From the NCBI GenBank assembly GCA_026413865.1, contig JAOAKB010000009.1:1-56725 (forward strand): 56,725 nucleotides of DNA, read 5' to 3'. Positions 7,271 through 17,070 of this stretch are shown one piece after another. How positions within the stretch are numbered: the first letter of the stretch is position 1; the number at the start of each line of letters is the position of its first letter. The translations under genes and the position numbers were made by a program. The notes beneath the pieces are model-generated. The model was given only the letters and a program-made list of their open reading frames with translations. It was not told where the DNA came from and did no database searches. The stretch is from Nitrososphaeria archaeon. Lineage in GTDB: Archaea; Thermoproteota; Nitrososphaeria; JACIWG01.

Positions 7271-9064
7271 TTAAAGGAATATGAATGATGGATCCCTAGA
7301 CCTTTTTATCTTTATTATTTCATCCAAAAGCATTCTTTCTTCTTCACTTAATTTCTCCAAATATTTTGTTTTCAAAAGTTTTACATCATTAACAGATGGT
7401 GAAGAATAGAGTATGTCTCCTTCATCGAACGTTCTACCAACAAAGGCTTCTTTAATGGATACTGCAACCTGCTGACCCTTATATGCTATTTCAAGATTCT
7501 TACCCCTATCTTGTATACCGCTAACAACACCAACAGGTTCACCATCATCCCGCATAAGTGGAAAACGTTTAAGCCTACCTTCAAGCACTTCAACCCCAAA
7601 TATTGCTGGATTGCTTCTCCTAAACACATAACCCTTTAAGACCTGTATTTTACAAGGTAAAATTAGTGAACCGAATTCAGCAGACTCCCTCCTTAACCTT
7701 TCACTTTCAACCCACTTTAAGTAGCTGTCTATCATATTAAATATTACAGGATCACAAAAAGTTTTGATACCCTTTGCAATAATAAGCTCCTCAGCATCAG
7801 GATAAACTTTTACATGAAAGTACAATATTACTCCAAGAAGAGGATCTCTTTCTGCTACAGTAATAGCTTCAATCACATCCCTTTTGGATACTGGGCCAAT
7901 GTCTGCTAAACGGACAGGAACACCCTTTTTCCTGAGAAAGCTTACTATAGCCTCAAGCGAACCTAAAGCATCAGCCTTAACAACTACACCAAGCTCATCC
8001 TTCAAAAAAGTTAGATCTTTAACTTCACTTTCAATCTGTCCCTTTACTTCCTCAAACTTTGACATATCCTCTAAACCAACAAACCTAGAACCTGCCAAAA
8101 CACCATCAAGTTCGGGAGAGACAATCTTAACACCAGCTGCAGAATAAACTTCACTCACATGATTGAATTTGTCCATTGGGTCACGCATTTCATCTAAAGG
8201 TTTGGGCATTAGAAGCGCCCTAACACGTACAAGATGGGCACCGTCTCTCTTTAACATAACAAGTAAATCATTTACTTTCAAGACACCTTCAATAAGTATG
8301 GTGTCCGCAGTAACGCCTAAACCAACTTCCTCCTTAACTTCAAGCACAATACCAGATGGTGTACCAAGTCTATATGCAAGCTGAGAACTCATATAATGTT
8401 GCGTGAGTCCCACGATAATGGAAAGAAGTTCAGGAATGCCTTCACCAGTCTTTGCACTAACAGGAACTATAGCTATTTCTTTAGCAAAATTTTTTATTCT
8501 AGAATATAGGTCGGACCTAAAACCAAGCTGTGAAAGGCTTCCAACAACAGTATAAAGTTGACGTTCAAGAATTTCAATAGTAGAAGGAGACTGAATTTTA
8601 AGTGATTCTGTTATAAATGGGGTTGGAGCAGGCTTCCAGCCGCTTATCATATCAATTTTATTTAGGGCGACAACAAATGGAACACGCCTTTCTCTCAAAA
8701 TATTTATACTTTCAATTGTCTGAGCTTCAACACCCTTCATTACATCCACAACAAGTATAGAGAAATCTGCAGCGGAACCACCTCTTATCCTAAGATTTGA
8801 GAAAACTTCATGTCCTGGCGTGTCTATCACCAATAGTCCAGGAACCTTAATTTCTCCTCCAACCTTTGAAAGTAATGGGCCACAAATTTCAATTAAAGTC
8901 TCTTTAGGAAATATGCTTGCTCCAATATGCTGTGTAATACCACCACTTTCTCTAGCCTGGACAGCGGTCTTCCTAATTTTATCTAAAAGAGAAGTTTTTC
9001 CAGAGTCTACGTGACCTAAAACAACCACTATAGGCTGCCTTAATCTAGTCAAAGAAGTTCTCAC
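7271..9064 (-). CDS. infB: Translation initiation factor aIF5B (IF2 homolog)
   Basis: The 597-residue GTPase has GHVDSGKT at 17-24, DTPGHE and NKID, followed by the long archaeal/eukaryotic IF5B body (domains II-IV). It promotes subunit joining. The position before GKT is serine rather than the more usual histidine; threonine occurs there in eukaryotic eIF5B, so this is tolerated. The start is a GTG at 9064 within the purine-rich gtaggtgag. It is transcribed alone from its own TATA box. Confidence 0.96.
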   Translation of the reverse strand: MRTSLTRLRQPIVVVLGHVDSGKTSLLDKIRKTAVQARESGGITQHIGASIFPKETLIEICGPLLSKVGGEIKVPGLLVIDTPGHEVFSNLRIRGGSAADFSILVVDVMKGVEAQTIESINILRERRVPFVVALNKIDMISGWKPAPTPFITESLKIQSPSTIEILERQLYTVVGSLSQLGFRSDLYSRIKNFAKEIAIVPVSAKTGEGIPELLSIIVGLTQHYMSSQLAYRLGTPSGIVLEVKEEVGLGVTADTILIEGVLKVNDLLVMLKRDGAHLVRVRALLMPKPLDEMRDPMDKFNHVSEVYSAAGVKIVSPELDGVLAGSRFVGLEDMSKFEEVKGQIESEVKDLTFLKDELGVVVKADALGSLEAIVSFLRKKGVPVRLADIGPVSKRDVIEAITVAERDPLLGVILYFHVKVYPDAEELIIAKGIKTFCDPVIFNMIDSYLKWVESERLRRESAEFGSLILPCKIQVLKGYVFRRSNPAIFGVEVLEGRLKRFPLMRDDGEPVGVVSGIQDRGKNLEIAYKGQQVAVSIKEAFVGRTFDEGDILYSSPSVNDVKLLKTKYLEKLSEEERMLLDEIIKIKRSRDPSFIFL

Positions 9065-9096
9065 CTACCTACTTATAGTAATTCCATAAAAATGGG

Positions 9097-9106
9097 ATTA
9101 TATAAT
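9097..9106 (-). promoter_or_regulatory. TATA box of aIF5B
   Basis: The palindromic attatataat sits about 37 nt upstream of the GTG start, predicting a leader of roughly ten bases. It lies in the 51-nt gap after L24e. Confidence 0.45.
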
Positions 9107-9115
9107 GATTTTAAT

Positions 9116-9313
9116 TTATGTTTTCTTAGTTGACCTTTTAGGATGCTTATCAGTCCACTTTAACTTTCTAGGATCTCTTTTTAGAACAAGCATATTCTTT
9201 CTACATTTTGATGAACAGAACCAAAGCATAGTGCCATCATTTCTTACAAAAGCTACACCAGTACCCATTTCTATTATAGAACCACAAAATGAACACTTTT
9301 TCTGGAAGGACAT
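9116..9313 (-). CDS. rpl24e: 50S ribosomal protein L24e (eL24)
   Basis: The 65-residue protein has the L24e zinc motif [13 protein letters not shown]...WFCSSKC (CxxC and CxxxC), then the [10 protein letters not shown] segment that is strictly typical of the family. It follows S28e by 7 bases and L7Ae upstream, the common archaeal L7Ae-S28e-L24e cluster. Confidence 0.95.
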   Translation of the reverse strand: MSFQKKCSFCGSIIEMGTGVAFVRNDGTMLWFCSSKCRKNMLVLKRDPRKLKWTDKHPKRSTKKT

Positions 9314-9320
9314 ATTAAAA

Positions 9321-9545
9321 TCACTTTATCTTCTTTGCTTCAAGCTCAGTATCCCTTAACATTATAATGTCTCCAATTCTAACGGGACCCTTAACATTTC
9401 TTGTCAAAATCCTATTCTTGTCCCTACCCTCTAAAATTTTGACCCTAACCTGAGTTACTTCCCCAGCAACACCAGTTCTACCAACTATTTGAACAACTTC
9501 AGCAGGCGTCGGCTTTTCTTCACTTTTCACAGACATGTTAGACAC
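9321..9545 (-). CDS. rps28e: 30S ribosomal protein S28e (eS28)
   Basis: The 74-residue protein contains [19 protein letters not shown] and the diagnostic [19 protein letters not shown], ending in a basic tail. Located between L7Ae and L24e on one transcript. Confidence 0.95.
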   Translation of the reverse strand: MSNMSVKSEEKPTPAEVVQIVGRTGVAGEVTQVRVKILEGRDKNRILTRNVKGPVRIGDIIMLRDTELEAKKIK

Positions 9546-9555
9546 CTAAAAAGTG

Positions 9556-9963
9556 CTATGATTGAGGCTTAAGCTTTGAAACAGATTTTATTAGATCATC
9601 TAAAAGTGGGGCGGTTTCACCTGGTTCAATTATGCAAACTGAGGCCGCTGGAACATCTATGCCGACCGCTGCACCAAGCTGACTCTTACTTGAAACATAA
9701 ACGTAGGGTATCTTTTTTTCTTCACATAGTATTGGAAGGTGGGCTACAATTTCAGGTGGGTCAACATCTTCAGCGATAACTACAAGTTTAGCGACACCAC
9801 GCTCTATACTTTTTGTAACCTCATTTGTACCCTTCTTAACCTTACCTGATTCAGAAGCTCTCCTTAATATTTCGTAAACAGAATCCATAATTTCCTTTGG
9901 AGTTTCAAATTTTATATAGTACGCTTTCCGACTAGACTCATCCTTTCTGGCTGACATAGTCAT
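9556..9963 (-). CDS. rpl7ae: 50S ribosomal protein L7Ae (eL8), kink-turn binding protein
   Basis: From the ATG at 9963 the protein has 135 residues. The family signature is [20 protein letters not shown], then [20 protein letters not shown]. In archaea L7Ae also binds box C/D and H/ACA guide RNAs and RNase P. A longer frame opening at 10002 is unlikely because the TATA box at 9991-10000 would lie inside it. Confidence 0.94.
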   Translation of the reverse strand: MTMSARKDESSRKAYYIKFETPKEIMDSVYEILRRASESGKVKKGTNEVTKSIERGVAKLVVIAEDVDPPEIVAHLPILCEEKKIPYVYVSSKSQLGAAVGIDVPAASVCIIEPGETAPLLDDLIKSVSKLKPQS

Positions 9964-9990
9964 CAAGTCCCTAAAACCTCCATTTAACCA

Positions 9991-10000
9991 GAATATAAAC
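9991..10000 (-). promoter_or_regulatory. TATA box of the L7Ae-S28e-L24e operon
   Basis: Minus-strand gtttatattc is centred about 32 nt before the ATG at 9963, giving a predicted start near 9969 and an almost leaderless message. Confidence 0.42.
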
Positions 10001-10026
10001 ATAACCTTTAAAAAATTTTTCTAAAA

Positions 10027-11772
10027 CTATTTTGTAGAAAAATATAATTTCACAATATTATCTTGCTTACTGTCGATTCTAGCGAAACCCTCACGCTCTA
10101 ACTGCACTATCGAGTCAACCGGTTCATCAGCTAAACCTAATTCTCCGAAACCTTCAATCAAGCATCCATCAGATGTGACCATCTGAACCTTTATACATTC
10201 CATTACCGGGACCCAATGTATTAGCGGCGCATTTAATTTTTTTGCAGTTTCAATATCAAAACTGTGCACCTTAGCTTCTGCATAAGAAAACTTTAAATCA
10301 AATTCTGTAAGGTTGACTAAACCCATCAATCTAAAGACGTCAAATTTTCTGATTAATTCAAGATCATTTCTACTGATGTAAACTTTTAATATACCATTTT
10401 CTGGAACAAGACGAAAACGCCTATAGCCCATAGATTCAATATTAGGATGCTTTCTTAAAACTATTTGCCGTTCTGTATCAAAGCCCTTTATGGCCAAAAT
10501 TATTGGATTGAAGACAACAAAATATCTAGGAGCTAGAGGGTCAAGAATCTTTTTATTGAGGGAGTATAATGTTGACCAGCTTATAGTTGCATCAACAGGT
10601 TTTATGTTCACTTCATAAATAATCTGCCTTATAGTTTCAGGAAGGATACCACGCTTTCTAAGAGCCTTAAAGGTTGCAAGCCTTGGATCATCGAACCCAC
10701 TATACAAGCCTTTAGCTATACCTTGCATGATTTTAGACTTGCTTAAAACACCTCCTTCAATCTTTAGTCTTCCATAATGTATGGCTGTAGGATAATCCCA
10801 TCCAAGGTAAGAGTACATGTATTTTTGACGAACCATGTTAGTAAAATGTTCTTTTCCTCTAATAATATGTGTTACACCCATTAGATGGTCGTCGAGACCT
10901 GCTGAAAAATTGTAAAGAGGCCAAACCCTATACTTAGAACCAACACGCGGATGAGGATGCTTTCTAGTATCAACTATCCTTAACGCAGGCCAATCTCTTA
11001 CAGCTGGATTAGGATGGTTTAAATCAGTTTTTATTCGAAGAACAGCTTGACCTTCACTAAAGGTTCCGTCTAACATCATATCAAAACGTTCAAGATTTTC
11101 TTTTATAGAAAGACTTCTACAAGGACAAGGACTTTTTTCCATCAAAAGCCGCTTAAACACTTCACTTTTACATGTGCAAACATATGCGCCTTCAACTTCA
11201 ATAAGCTTTTTGGCATACTCATAATATATTGGTAAGCGGTCACTTTGAATATATTCTTCATCCCATTCACATTTCAACCATTTCAAATCTTCTTTAATTG
11301 AATCGTAGAAGGGCAGAGAAGCCTTCTTTAGTCTAGGATCAGTGTCCTCGAACCTTAGAATAAACTTACCACTATACATTCTCGCGTAATCGTGTGACAA
11401 TATTATTGCTCTTGCAGAACCAAGATGAAGTACACAATCAGGGTTTGGAGCAAACCTTGTAACAACTTTACCATATTTTTCAATATCAGGAAGTGGAGGC
11501 AAAATTTTTTCCTCCCTCTTCGACTGAGCCTGTTTCTCTTCAAAAGAATATTTGGATAAAAGATTTTTTTGATCATCTAAGTTCATGCTATTTATTTGGT
11601 CAGAAATTTCCTTTACTAGTTTAACTAGCTCTCTGGCACTAGACTTTAATTCAGGTCTTTCGCCAAGGACCTTACCTAAGACAGCTTGAGGATTACATTT
11701 GCCTCCAAACTTTACAGCATTCTCTAAAGCATACTTTCTTATAAGTTCTTCAACTTCTTTTTCCGGGAACAA
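10027..11772 (-). CDS. gltX: Glutamyl-tRNA synthetase (archaeal type)
   Basis: The 581-residue class I synthetase has an HIGH-like LHLGSAR motif after TRFAPNPDCV and a KMSKS-like LSKSKI. A CxC...CPC cysteine cluster near residue 200 may bind zinc. The C-terminal beta-barrel anticodon domain is of the archaeal/eukaryotic kind. Archaeal enzymes of this type normally also charge tRNA-Gln, with an amidotransferase correcting the product. The start is a TTG at 11772 after a ggtga ribosome site. It is the last gene of the isoprenoid operon, two bases after the prenyl synthase. Confidence 0.95.
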   Translation of the reverse strand: MFPEKEVEELIRKYALENAVKFGGKCNPQAVLGKVLGERPELKSSARELVKLVKEISDQINSMNLDDQKNLLSKYSFEEKQAQSKREEKILPPLPDIEKYGKVVTRFAPNPDCVLHLGSARAIILSHDYARMYSGKFILRFEDTDPRLKKASLPFYDSIKEDLKWLKCEWDEEYIQSDRLPIYYEYAKKLIEVEGAYVCTCKSEVFKRLLMEKSPCPCRSLSIKENLERFDMMLDGTFSEGQAVLRIKTDLNHPNPAVRDWPALRIVDTRKHPHPRVGSKYRVWPLYNFSAGLDDHLMGVTHIIRGKEHFTNMVRQKYMYSYLGWDYPTAIHYGRLKIEGGVLSKSKIMQGIAKGLYSGFDDPRLATFKALRKRGILPETIRQIIYEVNIKPVDATISWSTLYSLNKKILDPLAPRYFVVFNPIILAIKGFDTERQIVLRKHPNIESMGYRRFRLVPENGILKVYISRNDLELIRKFDVFRLMGLVNLTEFDLKFSYAEAKVHSFDIETAKKLNAPLIHWVPVMECIKVQMVTSDGCLIEGFGELGLADEPVDSIVQLEREGFARIDSKQDNIVKLYFSTK

Positions 11773-11773
11773 T

Positions 11774-12766
11774 TCACCGACTCCTGCTTGAAGCCTCCAT
11801 TGTCAAATTTATTAACATGTCTCTTGCCCTAGATTTTGGAAAAGTTTGGAGAATAGATATTGCCTTTTCCGATAGAAGCTTAGCTTCTAATCTAACCCTT
11901 TCAGGAGCGCTTGACGATACAATTATGGATAAAACGTCTTTTATTTCTGTATTCGACGCTCTACGATTGCCTAAGACTGATAAAAGTTTAGACCTTTCAA
12001 TTTCAGAAACACTTTCTAGTACATATTTTATGACCAAAGTTTTCTTTCCCTCTCTAATATCGTTTCCAACAGGTTTACCTGTTACTGAAGGATCACCAGT
12101 TATAGCGAGAACATCATCAACAAGTTGGAAACATAAGCCATAAAGTCTACCAAATTCCCTCAATTTTTCTATAGAAGATTCATCAGCACCACCTAAGACT
12201 GCACCTATTACAGTACAAGCTTTAAACAGGGAGGATGTCTTTAATTCTATAAGGTGATAATATTCTTCTTTAGAAGGAAATTCTTTTGATTCTGCAATTT
12301 TAAGGTCAAGAGCTTGACCTTCACAAACTTCAATAGATGCATTAACAAGAGCTGCTATAACCTTAATCACTTGACTTTGGACGTAAGAACCTTTCAAGAG
12401 ATTTAATGCAGCTTCAAAGGATTTTGCAAAAAGAAGATCTCCGGCCAATATAGCCATTGGGACACCAAACTTTACGTGAACGGTGGGGACACCTCTTCTT
12501 TCCTCGTCATTATCCATTATATCATCGTGAACAAGAGTAAAGTTATGCAAAATTTCTACTGCAGCAGCCGCAGGAAGCAGCTCGTCTAGTTTTGCGCCAA
12601 ACATCATACCAGAATTTAGTAATATAAATGGCCTCTGCCTTTTTCCACCATGCTTTATAAGATAATAAGAGGCATCGTATAAAAACTGTGGTTCTTTAAT
12701 AAAATAGGTTACAAGATATTCGTCAACCTTTGAAGAAAAATATTTCATTTCATCATATATTGACAA
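11774..12766 (-). CDS. idsA: Polyprenyl diphosphate synthase, probably geranylgeranyl diphosphate synthase
   Basis: The 330-residue enzyme has GGKRQRP at 40-46, the first aspartate-rich motif DDIMD at 81-85 and a second at DDVLAITGD. A phenylalanine (F76) five residues before the first motif is the feature that in archaeal enzymes sets a C20 product. GGPP is the precursor of archaeal ether-lipid side chains. It is downstream of IPP isomerase, IPK and mevalonate kinase in one operon. Confidence 0.9.
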   Translation of the reverse strand: MSIYDEMKYFSSKVDEYLVTYFIKEPQFLYDASYYLIKHGGKRQRPFILLNSGMMFGAKLDELLPAAAAVEILHNFTLVHDDIMDNDEERRGVPTVHVKFGVPMAILAGDLLFAKSFEAALNLLKGSYVQSQVIKVIAALVNASIEVCEGQALDLKIAESKEFPSKEEYYHLIELKTSSLFKACTVIGAVLGGADESSIEKLREFGRLYGLCFQLVDDVLAITGDPSVTGKPVGNDIREGKKTLVIKYVLESVSEIERSKLLSVLGNRRASNTEIKDVLSIIVSSSAPERVRLEAKLLSEKAISILQTFPKSRARDMLINLTMEASSRSR

Positions 12767-12772
12767 GAATTA

Positions 12773-13831
12773 TCACCTTGTAAGCAAACCTTTTAGCTGA
12801 GGACCTAAATAGTATCTTACCGATTTAAGTTCATTTACAGACTTACAGCCAGACAAAAACATGGCAGTCTTAAATTCGATCAAAAATTTATCGACCAACA
12901 AAGAAAGTTCTTGAATAGACTTGGAGGCTCTTAATACAGGGAGTGCTATAGAACAGTATTTTGCTCCCAAAACCATAGACTTAAACATGTCCAAACCATT
13001 CCTTATACCACCGGATGCTATAATAGGAATTTTTACATTTTGAGCACATTCAATAATCGAAATAGATGTAGGTATACCCCATGAAGAGAATATGTCCCCT
13101 AATTCAGCTTTTTGATTGTCACCTAACATTCTAGACCTAATAGATTCTACTATAGCCCAATTTGTACCACCTAAACCAGCTACATTAATGGCAGAAACAC
13201 CTGCAAGCTCAAGCTTTGTAGCAACTTCACGAGAAATTCCACATCCAACTTCTTTAACAATTATAGGAATATTCAAATTTTTAACAAGGAAACGTATCTT
13301 TTCAAGAACCGACCTAAAAAATGGCTCACCTTCAACTTGAACAGACTCTTGTAAGGGATTTAAGTGAATAGATAAGGCGTTAGCCTTCATATCATTTAAA
13401 AGAGATTTTAGTCTATCAAGATCAAAACCTCTAGAAAGTTGTGGGGCTCCAATATTTAATCCAATAAATATGTCTGGTGCAGTGTCCCTTGCAATAGTAT
13501 AAGAATCAAATGTATTTGGGTCTTCGAGAGCTGGACGAACACTTCCAAGAAACATACCTAAACCCTTTTCCTTAGCAACTTCAGCAAGAGTTTGATTTAC
13601 CTGTTTAGATTCTTTAGAACCACCAGTTATTGAATCAAAGAGAAGAGGAAAAGAAAGTTTAAATCCGAAAAAGTCGGATGAGGTATTAACGTCATCTAAG
13701 TCAATTTCTGGAAGGGCATTATGAACAATGTACACGTACTCTAAACCCGTTGTTATATTCTTACATTCTACATCTTTTTTAAGACATATGGAAAGATGGT
13801 CAACTTTCCTTTTTCTAATTTGATCGCTCAT
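12773..13831 (-). CDS. fni: Type 2 isopentenyl-diphosphate isomerase (FMN-dependent)
   Basis: The 352-residue TIM-barrel flavoprotein interconverts IPP and DMAPP. The signatures are RKVDHLSICLKKDVE at the N-terminus, FDSITGGSKE near 65, VKEVGCGISREVA near 195, and the phosphate-binding IIASGGIRNGLD near 270. Its start overlaps the IPK stop by four bases. Confidence 0.94.
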   Translation of the reverse strand: MSDQIRKRKVDHLSICLKKDVECKNITTGLEYVYIVHNALPEIDLDDVNTSSDFFGFKLSFPLLFDSITGGSKESKQVNQTLAEVAKEKGLGMFLGSVRPALEDPNTFDSYTIARDTAPDIFIGLNIGAPQLSRGFDLDRLKSLLNDMKANALSIHLNPLQESVQVEGEPFFRSVLEKIRFLVKNLNIPIIVKEVGCGISREVATKLELAGVSAINVAGLGGTNWAIVESIRSRMLGDNQKAELGDIFSSWGIPTSISIIECAQNVKIPIIASGGIRNGLDMFKSMVLGAKYCSIALPVLRASKSIQELSLLVDKFLIEFKTAMFLSGCKSVNELKSVRYYLGPQLKGLLTR

Positions 13832-14595
13832 CGGACACCCCTCATACAGGTTCCCACACCATATTCCCCATTTAAAGCTTTGAGAAAATCATGAGGCTTA
13901 AAACCATTAACAAAAAATACATCTACACCCAACTTTGAAATCTTGTAAGCAATTTTGATCTTTCTAGCTATACCACCAGTAACGTCTAGAAAAGATTGTT
14001 TTGCAATTACTTTTCTAACAACTTTGTAATCCAGTTCCCTTATAATTGGGCCGTCCATATTTGATGAAGGAAAAATACCGTCCACACCAATACAGAATAT
14101 CATACGTGAAGGTTTTAGCAACCTACAAAGTAGATAAGAAATATCATCTCCCGAAAGAATTTTAAATCCTCTAGTACACGGCAAAACATCTCCAAAAAAT
14201 ACAGGACAAATATTCTGAGACAAAAGCTTATAGAGTAACGTTTTCAAATTGTTTAAATTTTTACTCCAAAAGAATGGAGTAATTGTGTAAGGATTTAAAC
14301 CATGCAAAGAAAGGGAGTTTATTACATGCATATTAAGTTCAAGCATACTCTTCCTAATTAATGAAACTTGATTAGTGTCTTCAACAATTTTGCATTTAGT
14401 ATTTAAGCCGGCCAGTTTCGCATAATAGTGTCCAAAAGAACCTCCACCATGAACTATAACCTTCTTAGAATTATGTATGGAAAGTGTCTTTGAAAGTGAA
14501 TCTAATACACCAGAGTTAAGTGAAAGAGGGCGACTCTTGTCCGTTATAACTGAACCACCAAACTTTATTATAACAAGTTCGCCTATTCTACCCAA
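13828..14595 (-). CDS. ipk: Isopentenyl phosphate kinase
   Basis: The 255-residue amino-acid-kinase-fold enzyme has IIKFGGSVITDKSRPL and HGGGSFGHYYAK, where the last histidine is the catalytic residue of the family. It phosphorylates isopentenyl phosphate to IPP, the final step of the modified archaeal mevalonate route. The start overlaps the mevalonate kinase stop by 13 bases. No diphosphomevalonate decarboxylase is seen nearby, consistent with that route. Confidence 0.92.
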   Translation of the reverse strand: MGRIGELVIIKFGGSVITDKSRPLSLNSGVLDSLSKTLSIHNSKKVIVHGGGSFGHYYAKLAGLNTKCKIVEDTNQVSLIRKSMLELNMHVINSLSLHGLNPYTITPFFWSKNLNNLKTLLYKLLSQNICPVFFGDVLPCTRGFKILSGDDISYLLCRLLKPSRMIFCIGVDGIFPSSNMDGPIIRELDYKVVRKVIAKQSFLDVTGGIARKIKIAYKISKLGVDVFFVNGFKPHDFLKALNGEYGVGTCMRGVR

Positions 14596-15521
14596 ACCTT
14601 CAAACCTCCTGCAGGAATTTCAGACAAATAAACTTCAAAGTTTTTAAAACTGTTTAAAATTTTTTCAATATTTGACTGTTGAGGCAATACAATAGCACAA
14701 CCACCTCCTCCAGCACCCGTAAGTTTAGCACCCAAGGCACCATAATCAATAGCCAAATCCACAATCTTATCCAACATTTCATTAGAGACACCAAAATATG
14801 AGAGTATAGCATGTTGATAGCACATTAAAAAGCCGAACTCTTCCAAAGAACCTTTACTCAAACATTCAGAACCAATCAGAGTAAGATGAGAAGATGCTTC
14901 AACAAGTCTTTTAAAATAAGATGGATACAGATCTTTAAAATGCGAAAATTTTGAAATAAGTTTAGAAGTCTGTCTAATGGTGCCAGTGTTTATTAGAAGA
15001 ACCTTTATCTTATTTGGGAGGATAATTTCTTTTGAAAAACCATCCTTTTTAAAAAGATGAACACCTCCTCTTATTCCAATAAAAACATCTACACCAGATG
15101 GGTTACCATGAGTAACACGCTCTGACTCCATAGCCATATTAAAAAGTATGCTGTAGTCTACTTCCCCATAAACAAGCTTTAAAACTGAGGCTGAAAAGGC
15201 TACAGAAGAAGAGCTTGATGAGCCAAGTCCAGCCGATATTGGAAGATTAGTGGAAATTATTGACCTAATTTTTTTAGAAAAATCATACTGTTCCCTAATT
15301 TTATCCAAGGCTTTCTTGTATGGTAGCAATGGAGTTGGAACAGTGGAACCCTCTTTCCAAACTATATTCAGGGATTCGCTTACTATTTCATCCCTATCAG
15401 AAAAACTTGTTGAGGCGAACGAACCCTGTTGTATAGCAGCAACAAGAGCATAGGCACCATGAACAACAAAATGTTCACCTAATAGAATAGCTTTTCCAGG
15501 GGAAAAAGCGCAAGCTTTCAA
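14583..15521 (-). CDS. mvk: Mevalonate kinase
   Basis: The 312-residue GHMP kinase begins with PGKAILLGEHFVVHGAYAL. The ATP-binding loop PISAGLGSSSSSSVAFS lies near residue 93, and KLTGAGGGGCAIVL is in the C-terminal domain. It makes mevalonate-5-phosphate. It starts three bases after the MEMO gene in the same operon. Confidence 0.94.
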   Translation of the reverse strand: MKACAFSPGKAILLGEHFVVHGAYALVAAIQQGSFASTSFSDRDEIVSESLNIVWKEGSTVPTPLLPYKKALDKIREQYDFSKKIRSIISTNLPISAGLGSSSSSSVAFSASVLKLVYGEVDYSILFNMAMESERVTHGNPSGVDVFIGIRGGVHLFKKDGFSKEIILPNKIKVLLINTGTIRQTSKLISKFSHFKDLYPSYFKRLVEASSHLTLIGSECLSKGSLEEFGFLMCYQHAILSYFGVSNEMLDKIVDLAIDYGALGAKLTGAGGGGCAIVLPQQSNIEKILNSFKNFEVYLSEIPAGGLKVWVE

Positions 15522-15524
15522 AAA

Positions 15525-16370
15525 TCACCACTTACCAAAGACAATAGAGGCATAACCTACAACTTGATCATAATCACCTACTACATCACCACTTGTCATA
15601 TAAGATACAAGTTTTGAGCCACTCATATTCAAATCTTTTGAGATAGCCATAAGGACTGCAATAGGACCAAAACCGCAGGCAGTAATGTTCATGCCATAAA
15701 GACAGTCGTAGAAGCCATCAATATCAAGCTTTTCAATATAGCTTATAAGTTTGGAGTCCTTTTTCTGCGCACTATTCCGTGACTCATAGTGCGTGAAATC
15801 TGATGAGGCAACTATAATATCCTTTTCAGGGTCAAAGATATTTAGTAAAGCTTTAGCAACCTCTAAAGCAAAATGTTTATCCTGTTCCATCATACATATT
15901 GGAATAATCTTGAAATCAGTTCCATACAGATACTGTAGAAATGGAAGTTGAACTTCTATAGAATGCTCATATGCGTGTGAAAGATCGTCGAGGTCAATTA
16001 TATTAGAAAATTTTGTAAGCCGCTTCACGCTCTCAACGTCTACTTTAACATTACCAAGTGGCGTCACCCAATACTCTTTAGTAGAAGAAGAAATTATACT
16101 TCCTACACCCCTATGATTTGGGCCTAAAATTATTACCTTTGAAGGTGAAGGAACATAAGATTTTAGAACAGAATAGCCTTTAGCAGCAACATAGCCAGAA
16201 TACTCATATCCGGCATGAGGAGAAACAATACCAATAATTTTTGAAAAACGGGGAAGCTCCAAGACTTTAGCTTTAGTTGATGAAAAAAGTTGTTCAAGTA
16301 AACTTTTTAGTTCCCCTAGACCGCTTGGATAAAATGTTCCAGATACCGCTGGCCGCCTTATACTAGCCAA
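15525..16370 (-). CDS. MEMO1 family protein
   Basis: The 281-residue protein belongs to the MEMO/AmmB family. It begins RRPAVSGTFYPSG and carries VSPHAGYEYSG, ILGPNHRG and SSDFTHYE, which hold the conserved histidines of the putative metal site. The biochemical role in archaea is unsettled, but linkage to mevalonate kinase is recurrent. Start TTG at 16370 after gaggg. It heads the isoprenoid operon. Confidence 0.9.
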   Translation of the reverse strand: MASIRRPAVSGTFYPSGLGELKSLLEQLFSSTKAKVLELPRFSKIIGIVSPHAGYEYSGYVAAKGYSVLKSYVPSPSKVIILGPNHRGVGSIISSSTKEYWVTPLGNVKVDVESVKRLTKFSNIIDLDDLSHAYEHSIEVQLPFLQYLYGTDFKIIPICMMEQDKHFALEVAKALLNIFDPEKDIIVASSDFTHYESRNSAQKKDSKLISYIEKLDIDGFYDCLYGMNITACGFGPIAVLMAISKDLNMSGSKLVSYMTSGDVVGDYDQVVGYASIVFGKW

Positions 16371-16397
16371 GACCCTCTACAAAATGTTATAGAAGGA

Positions 16398-16408
16398 AGT
16401 TTATAAGT
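16398..16408 (-). promoter_or_regulatory. TATA box of the MEMO-mvk-ipk-fni-idsA-gltX operon
   Basis: Minus-strand cttataaactt, centred about 33 nt before the TTG start at 16370, predicts a leader of a few bases. It lies in the 38-nt gap after S2, so the isoprenoid genes can be read apart from the ribosomal ones. Confidence 0.45.
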
Positions 16409-17065
16409 TTAAGACTCTTCCTCCGGCTTAGTTTCGAAATCGTCTATCGAATATTTCATAGGTTCATTTGGCTGAAGAAGCTTTAAAGCAATTAGAACAC
16501 TTCTTGCAAGAAGCCAGTATACTGCAGCCAACGCTTTCCGTCCATTATTGTTCGCCGGAATAATAAGGTCAACATTTGAGACCACATTGTCCGTATTACA
16601 TATGGCGATTACAGGTATACCTAAACTTGAGGCTTCATCGATTGCTTGCTTGTCATAGAAGGGGTCAGAAACTAGCACTACTTCAGGCTCAAAATAGTTT
16701 TTTAGAAGAGGATTTGTGATAGTTCCTGGAAGAAATCTTTTCAAGACAGGTGTTGCGCCAGTAAGTTCACAAAACTTTTCTACAGGCTTCTGCGCATATG
16801 GTTTTCTCGAATATACGATAACATTTTTTGGTCCAACTCGAGCTATCATTTTAGCAGCAGTATCGATTCTTTCAAGTGTTTTGTTTATATCTATAATGTT
16901 TAAGCCACCTTGTCTTGTTGTTGCAATAAATTTACGCATGTAAGATGTTTTTGCTATGCTGCCAATTCTTATACCAGAAGAGAAGAGAGCTTTTTCAGTC
17001 ACTTCCGTTGTAACCATCCTTTCTGCGGAACCTTCTTCATCAACAGATTCATTTTCTTCTAGCAT
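16409..17065 (-). CDS. rps2: 30S ribosomal protein S2 (uS2)
   Basis: The archaeal S2 core is clear: GIRIGSIAKTSYMRKFIATTRQ..., GLNIIDINKTLERIDTAAKM, RFLPGTITNP, and VIAICNTDNVVSNVDLIIPANNNGRKA. The ATG at 17065 (218 residues) has ggtga at good spacing. The ATG four codons earlier (17077) overlaps the enolase stop and has no ribosome site. The terminal EEE-rich tails are normal for archaea. Confidence 0.94.
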   Translation of the reverse strand: MLEENESVDEEGSAERMVTTEVTEKALFSSGIRIGSIAKTSYMRKFIATTRQGGLNIIDINKTLERIDTAAKMIARVGPKNVIVYSRKPYAQKPVEKFCELTGATPVLKRFLPGTITNPLLKNYFEPEVVLVSDPFYDKQAIDEASSLGIPVIAICNTDNVVSNVDLIIPANNNGRKALAAVYWLLARSVLIALKLLQPNEPMKYSIDDFETKPEEES

Positions 17066-17070
17066 TCTTT

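Noticed and set aside
9105-9359. Plus-strand frame of 84 codons over L24e
   Set aside because: It is antisense to L24e, which has a complete zinc motif and family signature on the minus strand.
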